DNA from: CAXGTL01 sp964645705
Lineage (GTDB): Archaea; Nanobdellota; Nanobdellia; Woesearchaeales; CAXGTL01
DNA length: 64,000 nucleotides
Direction: 5' to 3'
Assembly: GCA_964645705.1 (NCBI GenBank)
Contig: CAZYAB010000005.1
Coordinates: 1-64,000, forward strand
Part shown: one piece after another, positions 1-8,706 of the stretch
How the letters are laid out: each line of letters starts with the position of its first letter
Numbering within the stretch: position 1 is the stretch's first letter
Made by a program: the position numbers and the translations under genes
The notes under the pieces: generated by a model
The model's database searches: none
What the model was told of the DNA's origin: nothing
What the model saw: only the letters and a program-made list of their open reading frames with translations

Positions 1-371
1 TTGAAGAATTGTTAGGAATGAAGAAAACAATATTCATTGTTACAATTATGCCAGGCTTAATATATTTGGCAATGTCTTTTTTTATAGGGCCTATAATCTC
101 ATTTGCGTGGTTTGTTTTGGCCATGGGTTTTACTAATATGGCTCAACCTTTATTTTCACAATACCAGAACACACATATCAAAAGTCATAATCGTGCAACT
201 GTTTTATCAATTATTTCAATGATTGTTGCACTTTATTTAGCTGTGATGAGATTAGTTTTAGGAAAAGTTGCTAATTATAATATTTTAACAGCATTCATTG
301 TAATGGGTGTGATTATTTTAATTGGTTCATTATTCTTTAGAATTGATGAAAGGCATTTGGTGAAAGTTTAA
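1..371 (+). CDS. MFS-type transporter, C-terminal fragment (5' end outside window)
   Basis: The reading frame is open from base 3, so the start lies upstream of the window and only about 123 C-terminal residues are seen. They form three to four hydrophobic helices with short charged loops. A basic turn (HIKSHNRATVLSI) sits between the second and third helices, as in the C-terminal half of major facilitator superfamily permeases that resemble drug-efflux or macrolide transporters. The chain ends in a short polar tail (RIDERHLVKV). The substrate cannot be read from this fragment. The stop codon abuts the stop of the convergent minus-strand gene, leaving no intergenic space. The family call rests on hydropathy and overall look, so it is moderate. 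Confidence 0.6.
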   Translation, partial: EELLGMKKTIFIVTIMPGLIYLAMSFFIGPIISFAWFVLAMGFTNMAQPLFSQYQNTHIKSHNRATVLSIISMIVALYLAVMRLVLGKVANYNILTAFIVMGVIILIGSLFFRIDERHLVKV

Positions 372-1583
372 CTAAACTGGTTTTGGAGCAAAATCAGATT
401 CCTCTTCAGCACCATCTTTTCTGATTGGACGCACAAATCCCGAGTCTTTTGGATTTGTGGTTGTTTTCTTTTTAGTTGTTTTCTTTTTTTTCTTTTTCTT
501 AGGTTTTAGTGTTTGCCAAGGTGTTAAACTGCCTTTGTCTTTTTCTTCTAAATCTGTTAAACCAACATCTAAGAAATCAAGAAACTCAGTTTCATCATCA
601 AGTGACTCCAAGTATTCAGGCGTATAAGAACGATTCTTTATCCTCATCAAATATTCAAAAAGAAATGTTCTTACACATTCATGCATTATACTATTAAGCT
701 CTTTATCATCACTAAGCAATAATTTGTTGTACCTAAACCTAGCATTACCATCCATGAAAACATGTGTAAATGCATTCACATAATTAAAAGCACCTGTAAG
801 ATTTGATTTCTTATGACATTCTTTTACTATGTTAAGCCATTCTTCTCTTACATTCTTTGCACCATATGATGTTACTGTCCTAATTTGTTCTAAAAAGTTC
901 TTTAAATGTCTAAAACTCTCAGGACCCGATTTTAAACTAGGTATTAAAACATTATCAGCATATTTTTGAATATGTTCTGGCATCAAAGCAAAATAATCTC
1001 TTGCCTGTCTTAGAGTACTAATACCCTCAGCACGCACAGTGTTCTCAGCAATTTTATCTAAAGTTTCTTTATCATACACTCTCATTACAATTGGTGCATA
1101 TTCTTTCTTTGGATCCAAACCATTATGAAATGTAATTATCTTTTCTAATTTTTTTATTTTTCTAAACTCTGTCCAAATATCTGTTGTTTTTTTAATATTT
1201 ACAACAACATCTTCAATATTTTGATGAACAAATTCAGTATCAACTGAAAAATCACCTTTTCTTACATCATAAACTTCACCTATTACTCTATGTGCCCTAT
1301 TTAAACCAGTGGTACCAATATTATCATTATTCTTCAGATAATCAAATAAAACATAATTAATAACATAATTAATTTCTTTGCTTTCTAGATACATATCATT
1401 AAAATAACACAAAGAATATATCCCCCCAATAGAAAGTATTTCTTCTAATTCTTCAGCAGCTCTTTTATATTTAAATTCTTTTTTAAAAAATGATCCACCC
1501 ATTCTACAAATAATGTCTAGATAATATCTACTAGCAATGTCATTTGGTTCTTGTTCAATACATGCATCTACAACTCCATCCAT
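372..1583 (-). CDS. Hypothetical protein with lysine-rich C-terminal tail
   Basis: This is a 403-residue soluble protein that I do not recognise. There is no signal peptide or membrane helix. The first 340 residues look mostly helical and mixed-charge. Residues about 355-380 form a low-complexity tail that includes a run of seven lysines followed by KK/TTT repeats. An acidic end follows (EEESDF). The start is well supported by a strong Shine-Dalgarno site (GGAGGAG) about six bases before the ATG. The lysine tail could bind RNA or membrane, but that is inference only. It heads a minus-strand trio with the Nudix-fold and coiled-coil genes. Confidence 0.7.
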   Translation of the reverse strand: MDGVVDACIEQEPNDIASRYYLDIICRMGGSFFKKEFKYKRAAEELEEILSIGGIYSLCYFNDMYLESKEINYVINYVLFDYLKNNDNIGTTGLNRAHRVIGEVYDVRKGDFSVDTEFVHQNIEDVVVNIKKTTDIWTEFRKIKKLEKIITFHNGLDPKKEYAPIVMRVYDKETLDKIAENTVRAEGISTLRQARDYFALMPEHIQKYADNVLIPSLKSGPESFRHLKNFLEQIRTVTSYGAKNVREEWLNIVKECHKKSNLTGAFNYVNAFTHVFMDGNARFRYNKLLLSDDKELNSIMHECVRTFLFEYLMRIKNRSYTPEYLESLDDETEFLDFLDVGLTDLEEKDKGSLTPWQTLKPKKKKKKKTTKKKTTTNPKDSGFVRPIRKDGAEEESDFAPKPV

Positions 1584-1648
1584 TTTTATCTCCTCCTAAA
1601 ACATAGAAAATCAAATAGATTTTCTAGCTTTAAAAAATTTACAATTTT

Positions 1649-2413
1649 TTAAAAAAGCCTCTCAAATATATACTTCTTGAACTCAGGCACAATCTTAATA
1701 GTTAACAAATCTTGTTTTGAAAACCAACGCACATCTTCAGCATCAGCACCAATTGATGTAGTGTCATCAAGTGCAACACATAACATAAAATGTATCAATA
1801 CATTCTTATTATTTCTTCTGTCAAACTTATCAATTAACATTGTTTCTTTTACAACCTGAGTTTTAACACCTGTTTGATTATAAGTTACTCTTCCTGCACC
1901 ATTCTCAACATTTTCATTATCATTTACTAAGCCAGAAGGTAGTGTCCAATGACCTTCATATGGATGTTTAGTTGTTTTTACCATTAGCAACCTTTCCTCA
2001 TCATCAAAGACCATGCCGAGAACAACGTGTCTTATACTATCTTGCCTAATATCTTTTACAATATCATTATTCATAATACTTTTATATAAAATAGAACAAG
2101 GAACGCCAAAACATGTAACCCTAAGATCTTTATTATCACGCCTACCAGCTAAAACAGAATAACCATAAAAGTCATTTGGTGATTGTATCTGCATCTGTCT
2201 AAATAAAACCATTAATTCTTTTGGCACAACATGAACAAACACGCAATTAGCTCTGTTTTCTTCTGTAATCAAGTAATAGAATTCTTTGTCTTCCATGTCA
2301 TCTCTGAATTCTTTTTTCTTAAACAGAATATGATCAATTATCTGCGGAAATAAGTTAGCAAATCTTTCTATATCTTCTACTCTTGCTTTTAGTATCTGAT
2401 CCCATATATCCAT
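1649..2413 (-). CDS. Nudix-fold protein with degenerate Nudix box
   Basis: The protein has 254 residues. An N-terminal helical/mixed part (1-125) precedes a Nudix-like domain (about 127-250), with the typical strand VVLGMVF, the HWTLPSG lead-in and the box at 161-183. The glycine, first glutamate (E167) and arginine (R175) of the box are present. The REUxEExGU core reads RVTYNQTGV, so the glutamates that bind the catalytic metal are replaced by V, N and Q. Hydrolysis of a nucleoside diphosphate is therefore unlikely. A sensor or scaffold role, as in NrtR-type Nudix regulators, is one alternative, but no HTH is evident. TATA-like sequence lies just upstream, so the transcript may be nearly leaderless. 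Confidence 0.7.
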   Translation of the reverse strand: MDIWDQILKARVEDIERFANLFPQIIDHILFKKKEFRDDMEDKEFYYLITEENRANCVFVHVVPKELMVLFRQMQIQSPNDFYGYSVLAGRRDNKDLRVTCFGVPCSILYKSIMNNDIVKDIRQDSIRHVVLGMVFDDEERLLMVKTTKHPYEGHWTLPSGLVNDNENVENGAGRVTYNQTGVKTQVVKETMLIDKFDRRNNKNVLIHFMLCVALDDTTSIGADAEDVRWFSKQDLLTIKIVPEFKKYIFERLF

Positions 2414-2459
2414 ATATAGTAAATCTATATAGTAGATATTTAAATATTATTGTGATTGA

Positions 2460-3371
2460 TTATTGTTTTTTAAGTGAATATGTTACTCCTCTTGTCTTAC
2501 CATGACTTTCTACTTCAGGCATTTTAGCAATATATCTATTCATTTTTTTTCTATGAAATGTAGGATCTTGTTCTTGAACAAATTCAAGAATAACATCTCC
2601 ATTAACCCTGTTCTCACTTATCGCTTGTCTAATTAATTCACGATAATCAAGTTTTTGTTCTGGTCGTGGTTTTTCAATTTCTTCTTTTACTTGTTCTAGA
2701 TTTATTTCAGCGTATTCTCCCATGATAAGTTGTTGTAAATCAATTTTAACAGTGCTGCCTATAAATCCGCCTAGTTGTTTCAATTCTTTGAATCTGTCTT
2801 CATATTCTCTTTTTAGGTTGTTTAAACGAGCAACTGCTTCTTCATGTCTTTTAGAATAGATGTGTTCTTCATCTTGTAATTGTTGTTCTAATTCTTCCAC
2901 TGCTTTTTTTGCTTGTTCATAATGTGGTTGAAGAAGTATTCTTGTTTTTTTAGAAACAACTGTTTCATAATCATTTATTAATTCTTTATTAGACTTTACT
3001 TCATTTAATAAACTTGCACTTCTTTTTTCAAATGGTTGAAGATAATCACCATGATTTTCTTTGATCTTTTCTGCTTTACTTGTTACTTCTTTAGATATTT
3101 GGTTTAAATAATTATTCAAAAAACTTAATGCAGTTTCAAAGTATGTTTTTTTTTCAACAACAGTGTGTTGTTGTCCTGCCAATCTTTCTTCTAATTTTGT
3201 ATTTTCTTGTGTTAATTTAGTATTTTCTCTTTCTAATTTCTCTTTTTCTTTAATTAACTCTTCATTTTCTCTATTAACTTTTTCAATTGTTTCATCTCTT
3301 TCTTGTACTTGACCTTGATATTTTGTAACTTCTTTCTTTAAATGAAATATTCCGTTTGTTTTTTTCGACAT
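2460..3371 (-). CDS. Coiled-coil protein with possible winged-helix C-terminus
   Basis: The first 50-60 residues are a long heptad coiled coil with repeated ENTKLTQEN-type units. A second charged helical region covers roughly residues 90-200. The last 65 residues (from LDYRELIRQAI) look like a compact alpha/beta unit that could be a winged helix. No catalytic motif is visible. Start choice: an ATG at 3380 sits directly against a GGAGG, too close to be used, whereas the in-frame ATG three codons later (3371) lies nine bases from it, so I place the start there. The function is unknown; a structural or nucleoid-associated role is only a guess. Confidence 0.65.
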   Translation of the reverse strand: MSKKTNGIFHLKKEVTKYQGQVQERDETIEKVNRENEELIKEKEKLERENTKLTQENTKLEERLAGQQHTVVEKKTYFETALSFLNNYLNQISKEVTSKAEKIKENHGDYLQPFEKRSASLLNEVKSNKELINDYETVVSKKTRILLQPHYEQAKKAVEELEQQLQDEEHIYSKRHEEAVARLNNLKREYEDRFKELKQLGGFIGSTVKIDLQQLIMGEYAEINLEQVKEEIEKPRPEQKLDYRELIRQAISENRVNGDVILEFVQEQDPTFHRKKMNRYIAKMPEVESHGKTRGVTYSLKKQ

Positions 3372-3523
3372 TTTTTTCATCCTCCATAGATTATTAATTA
3401 TATAATCCTCATCTAAATTTCACAATCACTTTTTTTATAGAACTATAACTAATATAGTAACAAAAATATTTAAAATATCCTCATATCAATGATATCATTA
3501 ATATTAATAGTGCAAACCATAAG

Positions 3524-3621
3524 CTTTATAAACAAAATTGGAATCCTTATATATCAGCTTAGGATGTGGGTAGTAGCTTACCTGAACTTTGCTAGATTTA
3601 TTATAATGGAGGCAAAACAAA
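3524..3621 (+). promoter_or_regulatory. Promoter and leader of the eL15 gene
   Basis: A TATA-like element (CTTTATAAA, 3524-3532) lies about 95 bases before the eL15 start, and a second candidate (CTTATATA) lies near 3546. The leader ends with GGAGG at 3608-3612, nine bases before the ATG. The leader is longer and less AT-rich than usual here (GG-rich around 3562-3572), so it could carry an autoregulatory structure, but I could not draw a convincing stem. Confidence 0.45.
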
Positions 3622-4200
3622 ATGAGTTTATACAAACATATTAGAAAAGCATGGAAGAAACCAAAAAAAACAATGCCAGAGCTATGGCAAAAAAGATTAA
3701 TTCTATGGAGAAAACAACCTGTTACAATAAGAATCAAAAGACCAACTAGATTAGACAGAGCAAGGTCATTGGGTTATAAAGCAAAGCCAGGGTTTATTCT
3801 GGTAAGGCAAAAAGTGCTTAGAGGAGGCCATAAGAGGCCTAGGATAACTGGCGGCAGAAGATCAAAGCATGCTAGGCAAAAGATGATCTTGAACATGAGT
3901 TATCAGACAATTGCAGAGCAAAGAGCCAATAGAAAGTTTAAGAATTGTGAAGTATTGAACAGTTACTGGGTTGCTGAAGATTCTCAATATCAATGGTTTG
4001 AAATAATATTAGTTGATCCAATGCATCCGCAGATCTTGGCTGACAAAAGAGTTGCCTGGATGTTTACTAAGAAAGGCAGAGTGTTCAGAGGTTTGACAAG
4101 TTCTGGTAGAAAGTCTAGAGGTTTGCGTAAGAAAGGCAAAGGTTCTGAACATACAAGGCCTAGTAAGAGTGCTGATTTGAAGAGAAGGAAGAAGAAGTAA
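3622..4200 (+). CDS. rpl15e: Ribosomal protein eL15
   Basis: The 192-residue basic protein is the archaeal/eukaryotic large-subunit protein L15e, which binds 23S rRNA. Recognisable family segments are the MSLYKHIRKAWKKP start, RLDRARSLGYKAKPGFILVR (about 43-62), RGGHKRPRITGGRRSKHAR, and the SYWVAEDSQYQWFEIILVDP strand region. The C-terminus GLTSSGRKSRGLRKKGKGS is also typical. Length is normal for the family. A good Shine-Dalgarno site (GGAGG) precedes the ATG. The minus-strand gene upstream is divergent, so the promoter in the 240-base gap belongs to this gene. Confidence 0.97.
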   Translation: MSLYKHIRKAWKKPKKTMPELWQKRLILWRKQPVTIRIKRPTRLDRARSLGYKAKPGFILVRQKVLRGGHKRPRITGGRRSKHARQKMILNMSYQTIAEQRANRKFKNCEVLNSYWVAEDSQYQWFEIILVDPMHPQILADKRVAWMFTKKGRVFRGLTSSGRKSRGLRKKGKGSEHTRPSKSADLKRRKKK

Positions 4201-4246
4201 CTGAATAATATAAATCTTTATATATTATTTTGTTTAGAATAATATT

Positions 4247-4636
4247 ATGTCATTAGATTATGCTATAGCAAAAATCAGAACACGTTCTGATGAAATGGAA
4301 AAGAATAAGGAACTTTATCTTGATTTAAGAAGATATTTGCAAGAAAGATTTCCTACAGTTCTTTTTGGAGATTATCGTCTTTTTAATGATAATTTGACAT
4401 TAGATGCTTATTTTCTTGATCCTAATAAGAGTGATCAAGATCAAACTGATCTTTGTGTTGAGATAAATACTTTTTATTGTGACACATTACTTGCCAATGA
4501 TCTTGAACATATTTCTATTATTGGTCATTATTTTGATGATGTTATTGAATTATACATGGAAAATGTAAGAACATTGTGTGGGGGAGAATTACCAGACTCA
4601 TTAAAACAATATGAAAAAAAAGAAAGTAATGATTAA
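4247..4636 (+). CDS. Hypothetical protein downstream of eL15
   Basis: A 129-residue acidic soluble protein that I do not recognise. It has a helical start (MSLDYAIAKIRTRSDEMEKNKELYLDLRRYL), a mixed alpha/beta centre rich in aspartate, and three cysteines without a clear metal pattern. A TATA-like TTTATATA lies around 4216-4223, about 25 bases before the ATG. No Shine-Dalgarno site is present, so it is probably translated from a leaderless transcript of its own. Its end overlaps the stop of the convergent phosphomannomutase gene by four bases. Confidence 0.6.
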   Translation: MSLDYAIAKIRTRSDEMEKNKELYLDLRRYLQERFPTVLFGDYRLFNDNLTLDAYFLDPNKSDQDQTDLCVEINTFYCDTLLANDLEHISIIGHYFDDVIELYMENVRTLCGGELPDSLKQYEKKESND

Positions 4637-5994
4637 TTTCTTATTATTCCTAATATTTCATCTCTTTTTTGTTCCATTAATTCTTTTGAAACAGATTCTA
4701 TATTGAGTCTTAACTTAGATTCTGTATTACTTGGCCTAACATTGAACCACCAATCATCATACTCAACTGTTATTCCGTCAAACCAGTCAATGTGTTTTGC
4801 AGTTGCTTTATATTTTTCTTCTAATTGTTTCATTTTGCCTTGCTTATCATCAACAATTGAATTAATTTCACCAGAATGATAATATTTATCATAAGGTGCA
4901 ATATATTCTGAGATTTTTTTGTTTGACTGAGAAAATTCTTCTAAAAGTTTTAGTATTACTATCACAGGAACTTCATAAATGCCTTTATCTAATTTTAAGA
5001 AAAAATGTCCTGAAGATTCTCCACCAAATACCGCACCAACTTTTCTCATTTTTTCTTTTATCAATGTGTGTCCAACATTTGTTCTTACTGGTATTCCTCT
5101 GGCTTGTTTTATCATATCAACAGTGATCTTTCCCGGTCTAATATCATAACAAATAATTGAATTTGGATGTTCTCTTAAAAATATCTGAGATAATATTCCT
5201 CTGATTATATATGGCGGCACTGTTTTTCCTTTTTCATCAATAAAAAATACTCTGTCACCATCACCATCTATTGCAATTCCTAGATCTGCTTTTTCTTTGA
5301 TAACTTTTTCTTGTAATTGTTTATTATTTTCATCTTTTGATGGGTCTGCTTCATGGTTTGGAAATCTTCCATCTAATTCAAAGTTCATTTTAATTAGTTC
5401 ACATGGAATTTTATCAAATAGTGCTTCAATATATAAACTTCCCATAGCATTGGCAGTATCAACAACGACTTTTAATGGTTTTATTTTGCTTATATTAGAA
5501 AATTTAAGATCATGTTCAATCTGGTCATTTAACACATTCTCTTTTATACTTAGCACTCCTTTTTCAATTGGTTCTGTAAACTGATTTTTTTCACATATTG
5601 TTTTTATTTCATTCATTCCAGAAGTATTTCCTATACAGACTGCTTGTCTCTTTGTAAGCTTAAATCCATTCCATTGTGTTGGGTTATGGGATGCTGTTAC
5701 TTGTATGCCTCCATCATAATCATAATTTGAAACACCAAAATAAAAAGTTGGTGAAGAACAAAGTCCAATATCAATAACATTAACACCTTGGTCTAATAAA
5801 CCATTTATCAATGCTTTTTTTAGTTCTGGTGAAGATAATCTCATGTCACTTCCAACAACTATGTTTAGTTTTTTATTTGGATTTTCTTTTTGTATTAATA
5901 TTGCATAAGATCTTCCTATCTTATAAGAAATATTTTTGTTCAATTGATCAGGATAAATACCCCTTATATCATATGCTTTGAATATTTCTGGCAT
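4633..5994 (-). CDS. manB: Phosphomannomutase / phosphoglucomutase
   Basis: A 453-residue alpha-D-phosphohexomutase that interconverts hexose 6- and 1-phosphates to feed nucleotide-sugar synthesis. The family marks are present in order: FKAYDIRGIYP at the N-terminus, the phosphoserine loop TASHNP (Ser102), the metal-binding DGDGDR (243-248), the sugar-binding GGESSGH, and the phosphate-binding RPSNTE near the C-terminus. Length is typical. It belongs to the bifunctional PMM/PGM group; which sugar is preferred cannot be told from sequence. It stands alone on the minus strand. Its promoter must lie in the 5995-6206 gap shared with sepF. Confidence 0.95.
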   Translation of the reverse strand: MPEIFKAYDIRGIYPDQLNKNISYKIGRSYAILIQKENPNKKLNIVVGSDMRLSSPELKKALINGLLDQGVNVIDIGLCSSPTFYFGVSNYDYDGGIQVTASHNPTQWNGFKLTKRQAVCIGNTSGMNEIKTICEKNQFTEPIEKGVLSIKENVLNDQIEHDLKFSNISKIKPLKVVVDTANAMGSLYIEALFDKIPCELIKMNFELDGRFPNHEADPSKDENNKQLQEKVIKEKADLGIAIDGDGDRVFFIDEKGKTVPPYIIRGILSQIFLREHPNSIICYDIRPGKITVDMIKQARGIPVRTNVGHTLIKEKMRKVGAVFGGESSGHFFLKLDKGIYEVPVIVILKLLEEFSQSNKKISEYIAPYDKYYHSGEINSIVDDKQGKMKQLEEKYKATAKHIDWFDGITVEYDDWWFNVRPSNTESKLRLNIESVSKELMEQKRDEILGIIRN

Positions 5995-6135
5995 AATATC
6001 ACCTCTGTTTTGTTATTTAGTATTTATTCTGTTTTTAATAATATAATGCATAGTGTCAATAGTGATGATTGATTTAAAAATATTGTTCTTATACTATATT
6101 TAACTGCCTTAATATATATAATCTAATTTCGATAC

Positions 6136-6198
6136 CTTTATATATGGGCTGACTTATCGTTATATATAATTAATATTGTATAAAAAAATAGTGGAGGG
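6136..6198 (+). promoter_or_regulatory. sepF promoter and ribosome-binding site
   Basis: A good archaeal TATA box (CTTTATATATG, 6136-6146) lies about 60 bases before the sepF ATG, predicting a start of transcription near 6165. GGAGGG at 6193-6198 is eight bases from the ATG. The rest of the 213-base divergent gap (5995-6206) is AT-rich and shows no other gene. Confidence 0.5.
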
Positions 6199-6206
6199 AT
6201 ATAAAA

Positions 6207-6620
6207 ATGCCAATGCCAGGATTTTTATCAAATATCAAAGAAAAATTTACTACTAAAATAGGTACTCCTGAACAAGAAATGCCTGAAGAAAAAGAAGATG
6301 AGTATGTAGAACTTGGTTCAGATGTTTCTGTAAGAGAAGATGAGTCAAGAGTTCTTGTAAGACCATTCATGTTAGAAGATTTTGAAGATATAAGGCCTAT
6401 TCTTGATGCTCTTAGAACAGGACACACAATTGCTTTAGTTAATATTCAGCCATTAAAAGACAAAGACATTGTTGAATTAAAAAGAGCAATCAATAAACTT
6501 AAGAAAACATGTGATGCTGTTGAAGGAGATATTGCAGGTTTTGGTGATGACTGGATCTGTGTAACACCAAGCTTTGCAAAGATACATAGAACTTCTGAAG
6601 TCGCAGATGTTCAGCAATAA
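6207..6620 (+). CDS. sepF: SepF-like cell-division protein
   Basis: This 137-residue protein belongs to the archaeal SepF family (DUF552), the membrane anchor that tethers FtsZ at the division site. The N-terminus MPMPGFLSNIKEKF is the expected amphipathic membrane-targeting helix. An acidic linker follows (15-50). The globular SepF domain (about 52-130) contains RVLVRPFMLEDFEDIRPIL, the strand TIALVNIQPL, and GDIAGFGDDWICVTPS. The gene opens a plus-strand run that continues with zpr1 and purine-salvage genes. FtsZ itself is not in the window. Confidence 0.92.
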   Translation: MPMPGFLSNIKEKFTTKIGTPEQEMPEEKEDEYVELGSDVSVREDESRVLVRPFMLEDFEDIRPILDALRTGHTIALVNIQPLKDKDIVELKRAINKLKKTCDAVEGDIAGFGDDWICVTPSFAKIHRTSEVADVQQ

Positions 6621-6672
6621 GTTTTTTATATTCTTTTTATTTTAGTACTTTTAAAAAATATAGGTGATATGC

Positions 6673-7218
6673 TTGGCTAAGAAAAAACAAGAAGAACAAG
6701 GATCAGTTCTTGATAAACAGCCATGCCCTATGTGTAATAAAAAAACATTGACTCTTTCTGAAAGAGAACATGAGATTCCTTATTTTGGCAAAGTATTTCT
6801 ATTTTCTATGACATGTACTTCTTGCAAATATCATAAAGCTGATGTTGAATGTGTTGAGTCGCATGAACCTGCTAAATATACATTAGAAGTCAGTTCTGAA
6901 GATGATCTGAAGATTCGTGTTGTTAAGTCTGCGTCTGCTTTGGTTAAGATTCCACATGTTCTTACTATTAAACCTGGTCCTGCTTCAAATGGTTTTGTGA
7001 CAAATGTTGAAGGTATTATCAATAGGGCTAAGTTTGCTATTGAGAGTGCTAGAGACAATGAAGAAGACAAAACTGCTAAGAAAAAAGCTAAGAAATTGCT
7101 TAAGAAGCTGAATAATGTTCTATGGGGTCGTGATAAGTTAAAGATAGTTATTGAAGATAAGACTGGTAATAGTGCAATTGTTAGTGATAAGGCGGTTAAG
7201 AATAAACTTAGAGTTTAG
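6673..7218 (+). CDS. ZPR1-type zinc-finger protein
   Basis: The protein has a single ZPR1 unit: a four-cysteine zinc finger (CPMCNKK ... CTSCKYHKADV) followed by the double-stranded beta-helix-like part (EPAKYTLEV, DLKIRVVKSASALVKIP, and EGIINRAKFAIESARDNE). Archaeal homologues are single-unit versions of eukaryotic ZPR1, a chaperone for translation factor eEF1A; the archaeal role is not established. Start choice: the frame opens at a GTG at 6664, but AGGTGAT overlaps that codon, so TTG at 6673, followed by GCTAAGAAA, is the better start. It lies 44 bases after sepF. Confidence 0.85.
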   Translation: MAKKKQEEQGSVLDKQPCPMCNKKTLTLSEREHEIPYFGKVFLFSMTCTSCKYHKADVECVESHEPAKYTLEVSSEDDLKIRVVKSASALVKIPHVLTIKPGPASNGFVTNVEGIINRAKFAIESARDNEEDKTAKKKAKKLLKKLNNVLWGRDKLKIVIEDKTGNSAIVSDKAVKNKLRV

Positions 7219-7235
7219 TTTTTGGGGGTGTTATA

Positions 7236-7979
7236 ATGAAAATTGGTATTATAGGTGGTAGTGGTCTTGATGATCCTGATATTCTTGAAAATTCTAGTAG
7301 TATTAATGTTGATACTAAGTTTGGCAAGCCAACTTCTGATCTAAAGATTGGCCAGATCAAAGGAAAAGATGTAGTATTAATAGCAAGACACGGAAGACAA
7401 CATACAATTCCTCCAACACAAGTCAATTTCAGAGCTAATATTCAAGCTTTGAAAGATCAAGGATGTACACATATTCTTGCTACAACTGCTTGTGGTTCAT
7501 TGCGTGAAGAAATTGGTAGAGGCGATCTTGTTATATTAGATCAATTCATAGATTTTACTAGGCTTAGAAAACTTACTTTTTATGAAGAATTCAAGCCAGG
7601 TGAAGTTAAACATACTCCAATGGCTGAACCGTTCCACCGAGAAATGAGAGACAAACTAATTAATGCTGCGCAAGAACTTCAACTAAAACATCATGCTAAA
7701 GGAACTGTAATAACAATCGAAGGACCTAGGTTTTCAACAAAAGCAGAGTCTCACATGTTCAGGTCATGGGGTGCTGATGTTATTAACATGAGTGTTGCAC
7801 CTGAATGTATACTTGCTAATGAAATCCAGCTCCCCTACGCAGCTGTTGCAATGTCAACTGATTATGATTGTTGGAAAGAGAATGAAGCACCTGTAACATG
7901 GGAAGAAATATTAAAAGTATTTAACCAAAATGCTGAAAATGTTAAGAAGTTGTTGATTAAGGTTATAGAGGTGATGTAG
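7236..7979 (+). CDS. mtnP: S-methyl-5'-thioadenosine phosphorylase
   Basis: The 247-residue protein phosphorolyses methylthioadenosine to adenine and methylthioribose 1-phosphate. Family motifs: phosphate-binding GGSGLDD near residue 8, RHGRQHTIPPTQVNFRANI, TACGSL, and NMSVAPECILANE. The base-specificity segment STDYDCW matches the adenine-type (MTAP) signature with its two aspartates rather than the guanine/hypoxanthine PNP type. Length is slightly short but normal for archaea. The adenine it releases can be recaptured by the phosphoribosyltransferase encoded 1.3 kb downstream in the same run. Confidence 0.93.
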   Translation: MKIGIIGGSGLDDPDILENSSSINVDTKFGKPTSDLKIGQIKGKDVVLIARHGRQHTIPPTQVNFRANIQALKDQGCTHILATTACGSLREEIGRGDLVILDQFIDFTRLRKLTFYEEFKPGEVKHTPMAEPFHREMRDKLINAAQELQLKHHAKGTVITIEGPRFSTKAESHMFRSWGADVINMSVAPECILANEIQLPYAAVAMSTDYDCWKENEAPVTWEEILKVFNQNAENVKKLLIKVIEVM

Positions 7980-8117
7980 ATGTTAGAAAAAAAAATCAAA
8001 AAACCTTTGCCAAAAATAGATTTTGAAAAAGATATCTGGCCTGAAGTAAAACCAGAAATAGATTATATCAGAAGGGGAGTTGTAATTACATATCCTCAAG
8101 CAAAAAAATATGTTTAA
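7980..8117 (+). CDS. Small conserved-looking ORF, 45 aa
   Basis: A 45-codon frame starts at the base directly after the mtnP stop and ends 19 bases before the next gene. The product (MLEKKIKKPLPKIDFEKDIW ... AKKYV) is basic and soluble, with a patch DIWPEVKPEIDY and a beta-like RRGVVITYP. The mtnP end (GAGGTGATG) provides a ribosome-binding site. Exact fit between neighbours argues for a real gene. Function unknown. Confidence 0.5.
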   Translation: MLEKKIKKPLPKIDFEKDIWPEVKPEIDYIRRGVVITYPQAKKYV

Positions 8118-8136
8118 ATTTAAAAGGTGATGTAAA

Positions 8137-8706
8137 ATGAAAAAAATCTACATAATACATGGTTGGGGTGGTTATCCTGAAGAATGTTGGTTTATCTGGC
8201 TAAAGAATAAGTTAGAAGAAAAAGGTTACCAAGCTTTTGTTCCGCAAATGCCTGACGCAGATGCACCAAACATAGAAAAATGGGTTAATCATCTTAAAGA
8301 ATTAATCAAACCTGATCAAGATACTTATTTAGTTGGACATAGTATTGGTTGTCAAACTATAATGAGATATTTACAAACAATTGATGTTAAAGTAGGAGGA
8401 GTTGTATTTGTTGCAGGTTTCTACAACCTAACAGAAGAAGTTACAAAAGATCCAGAAGATTCTGTAATTGCAAAGCCTTGGCTTGAAACACCTATTGATG
8501 ATAATAAAGTAAAGCAAAATGCAAACAAAATAACATCAATATTCTCAGATAATGATCCTTATGTACCTTTGTCTGATTCTGAATTATTTAAACAAAGATT
8601 GGGTGGTAAGATAGTAATTTTGCATAACAAAGGACACATGGGTGGTTCTGATAAAATGGATGAACATTTGATAGTATTTGATGAGTTAATGGAGATGATT
8701 GGATGA
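8137..8706 (+). CDS. RBBP9/YdeN-like serine hydrolase
   Basis: The 189-residue alpha/beta hydrolase has the oxyanion segment IIHGWGGYPEECW, the nucleophile elbow GHSIG, a late aspartate (IFSDNDPYVP) and the catalytic histidine (NKGHMG). This matches the RBBP9/YdeN family of small intracellular serine hydrolases. Substrates are not known for archaeal members. AGGTGATG lies just before the ATG. The stop overlaps the Maf start by four bases (ATGA), implying coupled translation. Confidence 0.88.
   Translation: MKKIYIIHGWGGYPEECWFIWLKNKLEEKGYQAFVPQMPDADAPNIEKWVNHLKELIKPDQDTYLVGHSIGCQTIMRYLQTIDVKVGGVVFVAGFYNLTEEVTKDPEDSVIAKPWLETPIDDNKVKQNANKITSIFSDNDPYVPLSDSELFKQRLGGKIVILHNKGHMGGSDKMDEHLIVFDELMEMIG

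Noticed and set aside
3504..3737. Minus-strand 77-codon frame over the eL15 start
   Set aside because: It is antisense to a certain ribosomal gene and has no ribosome-binding site or family resemblance.
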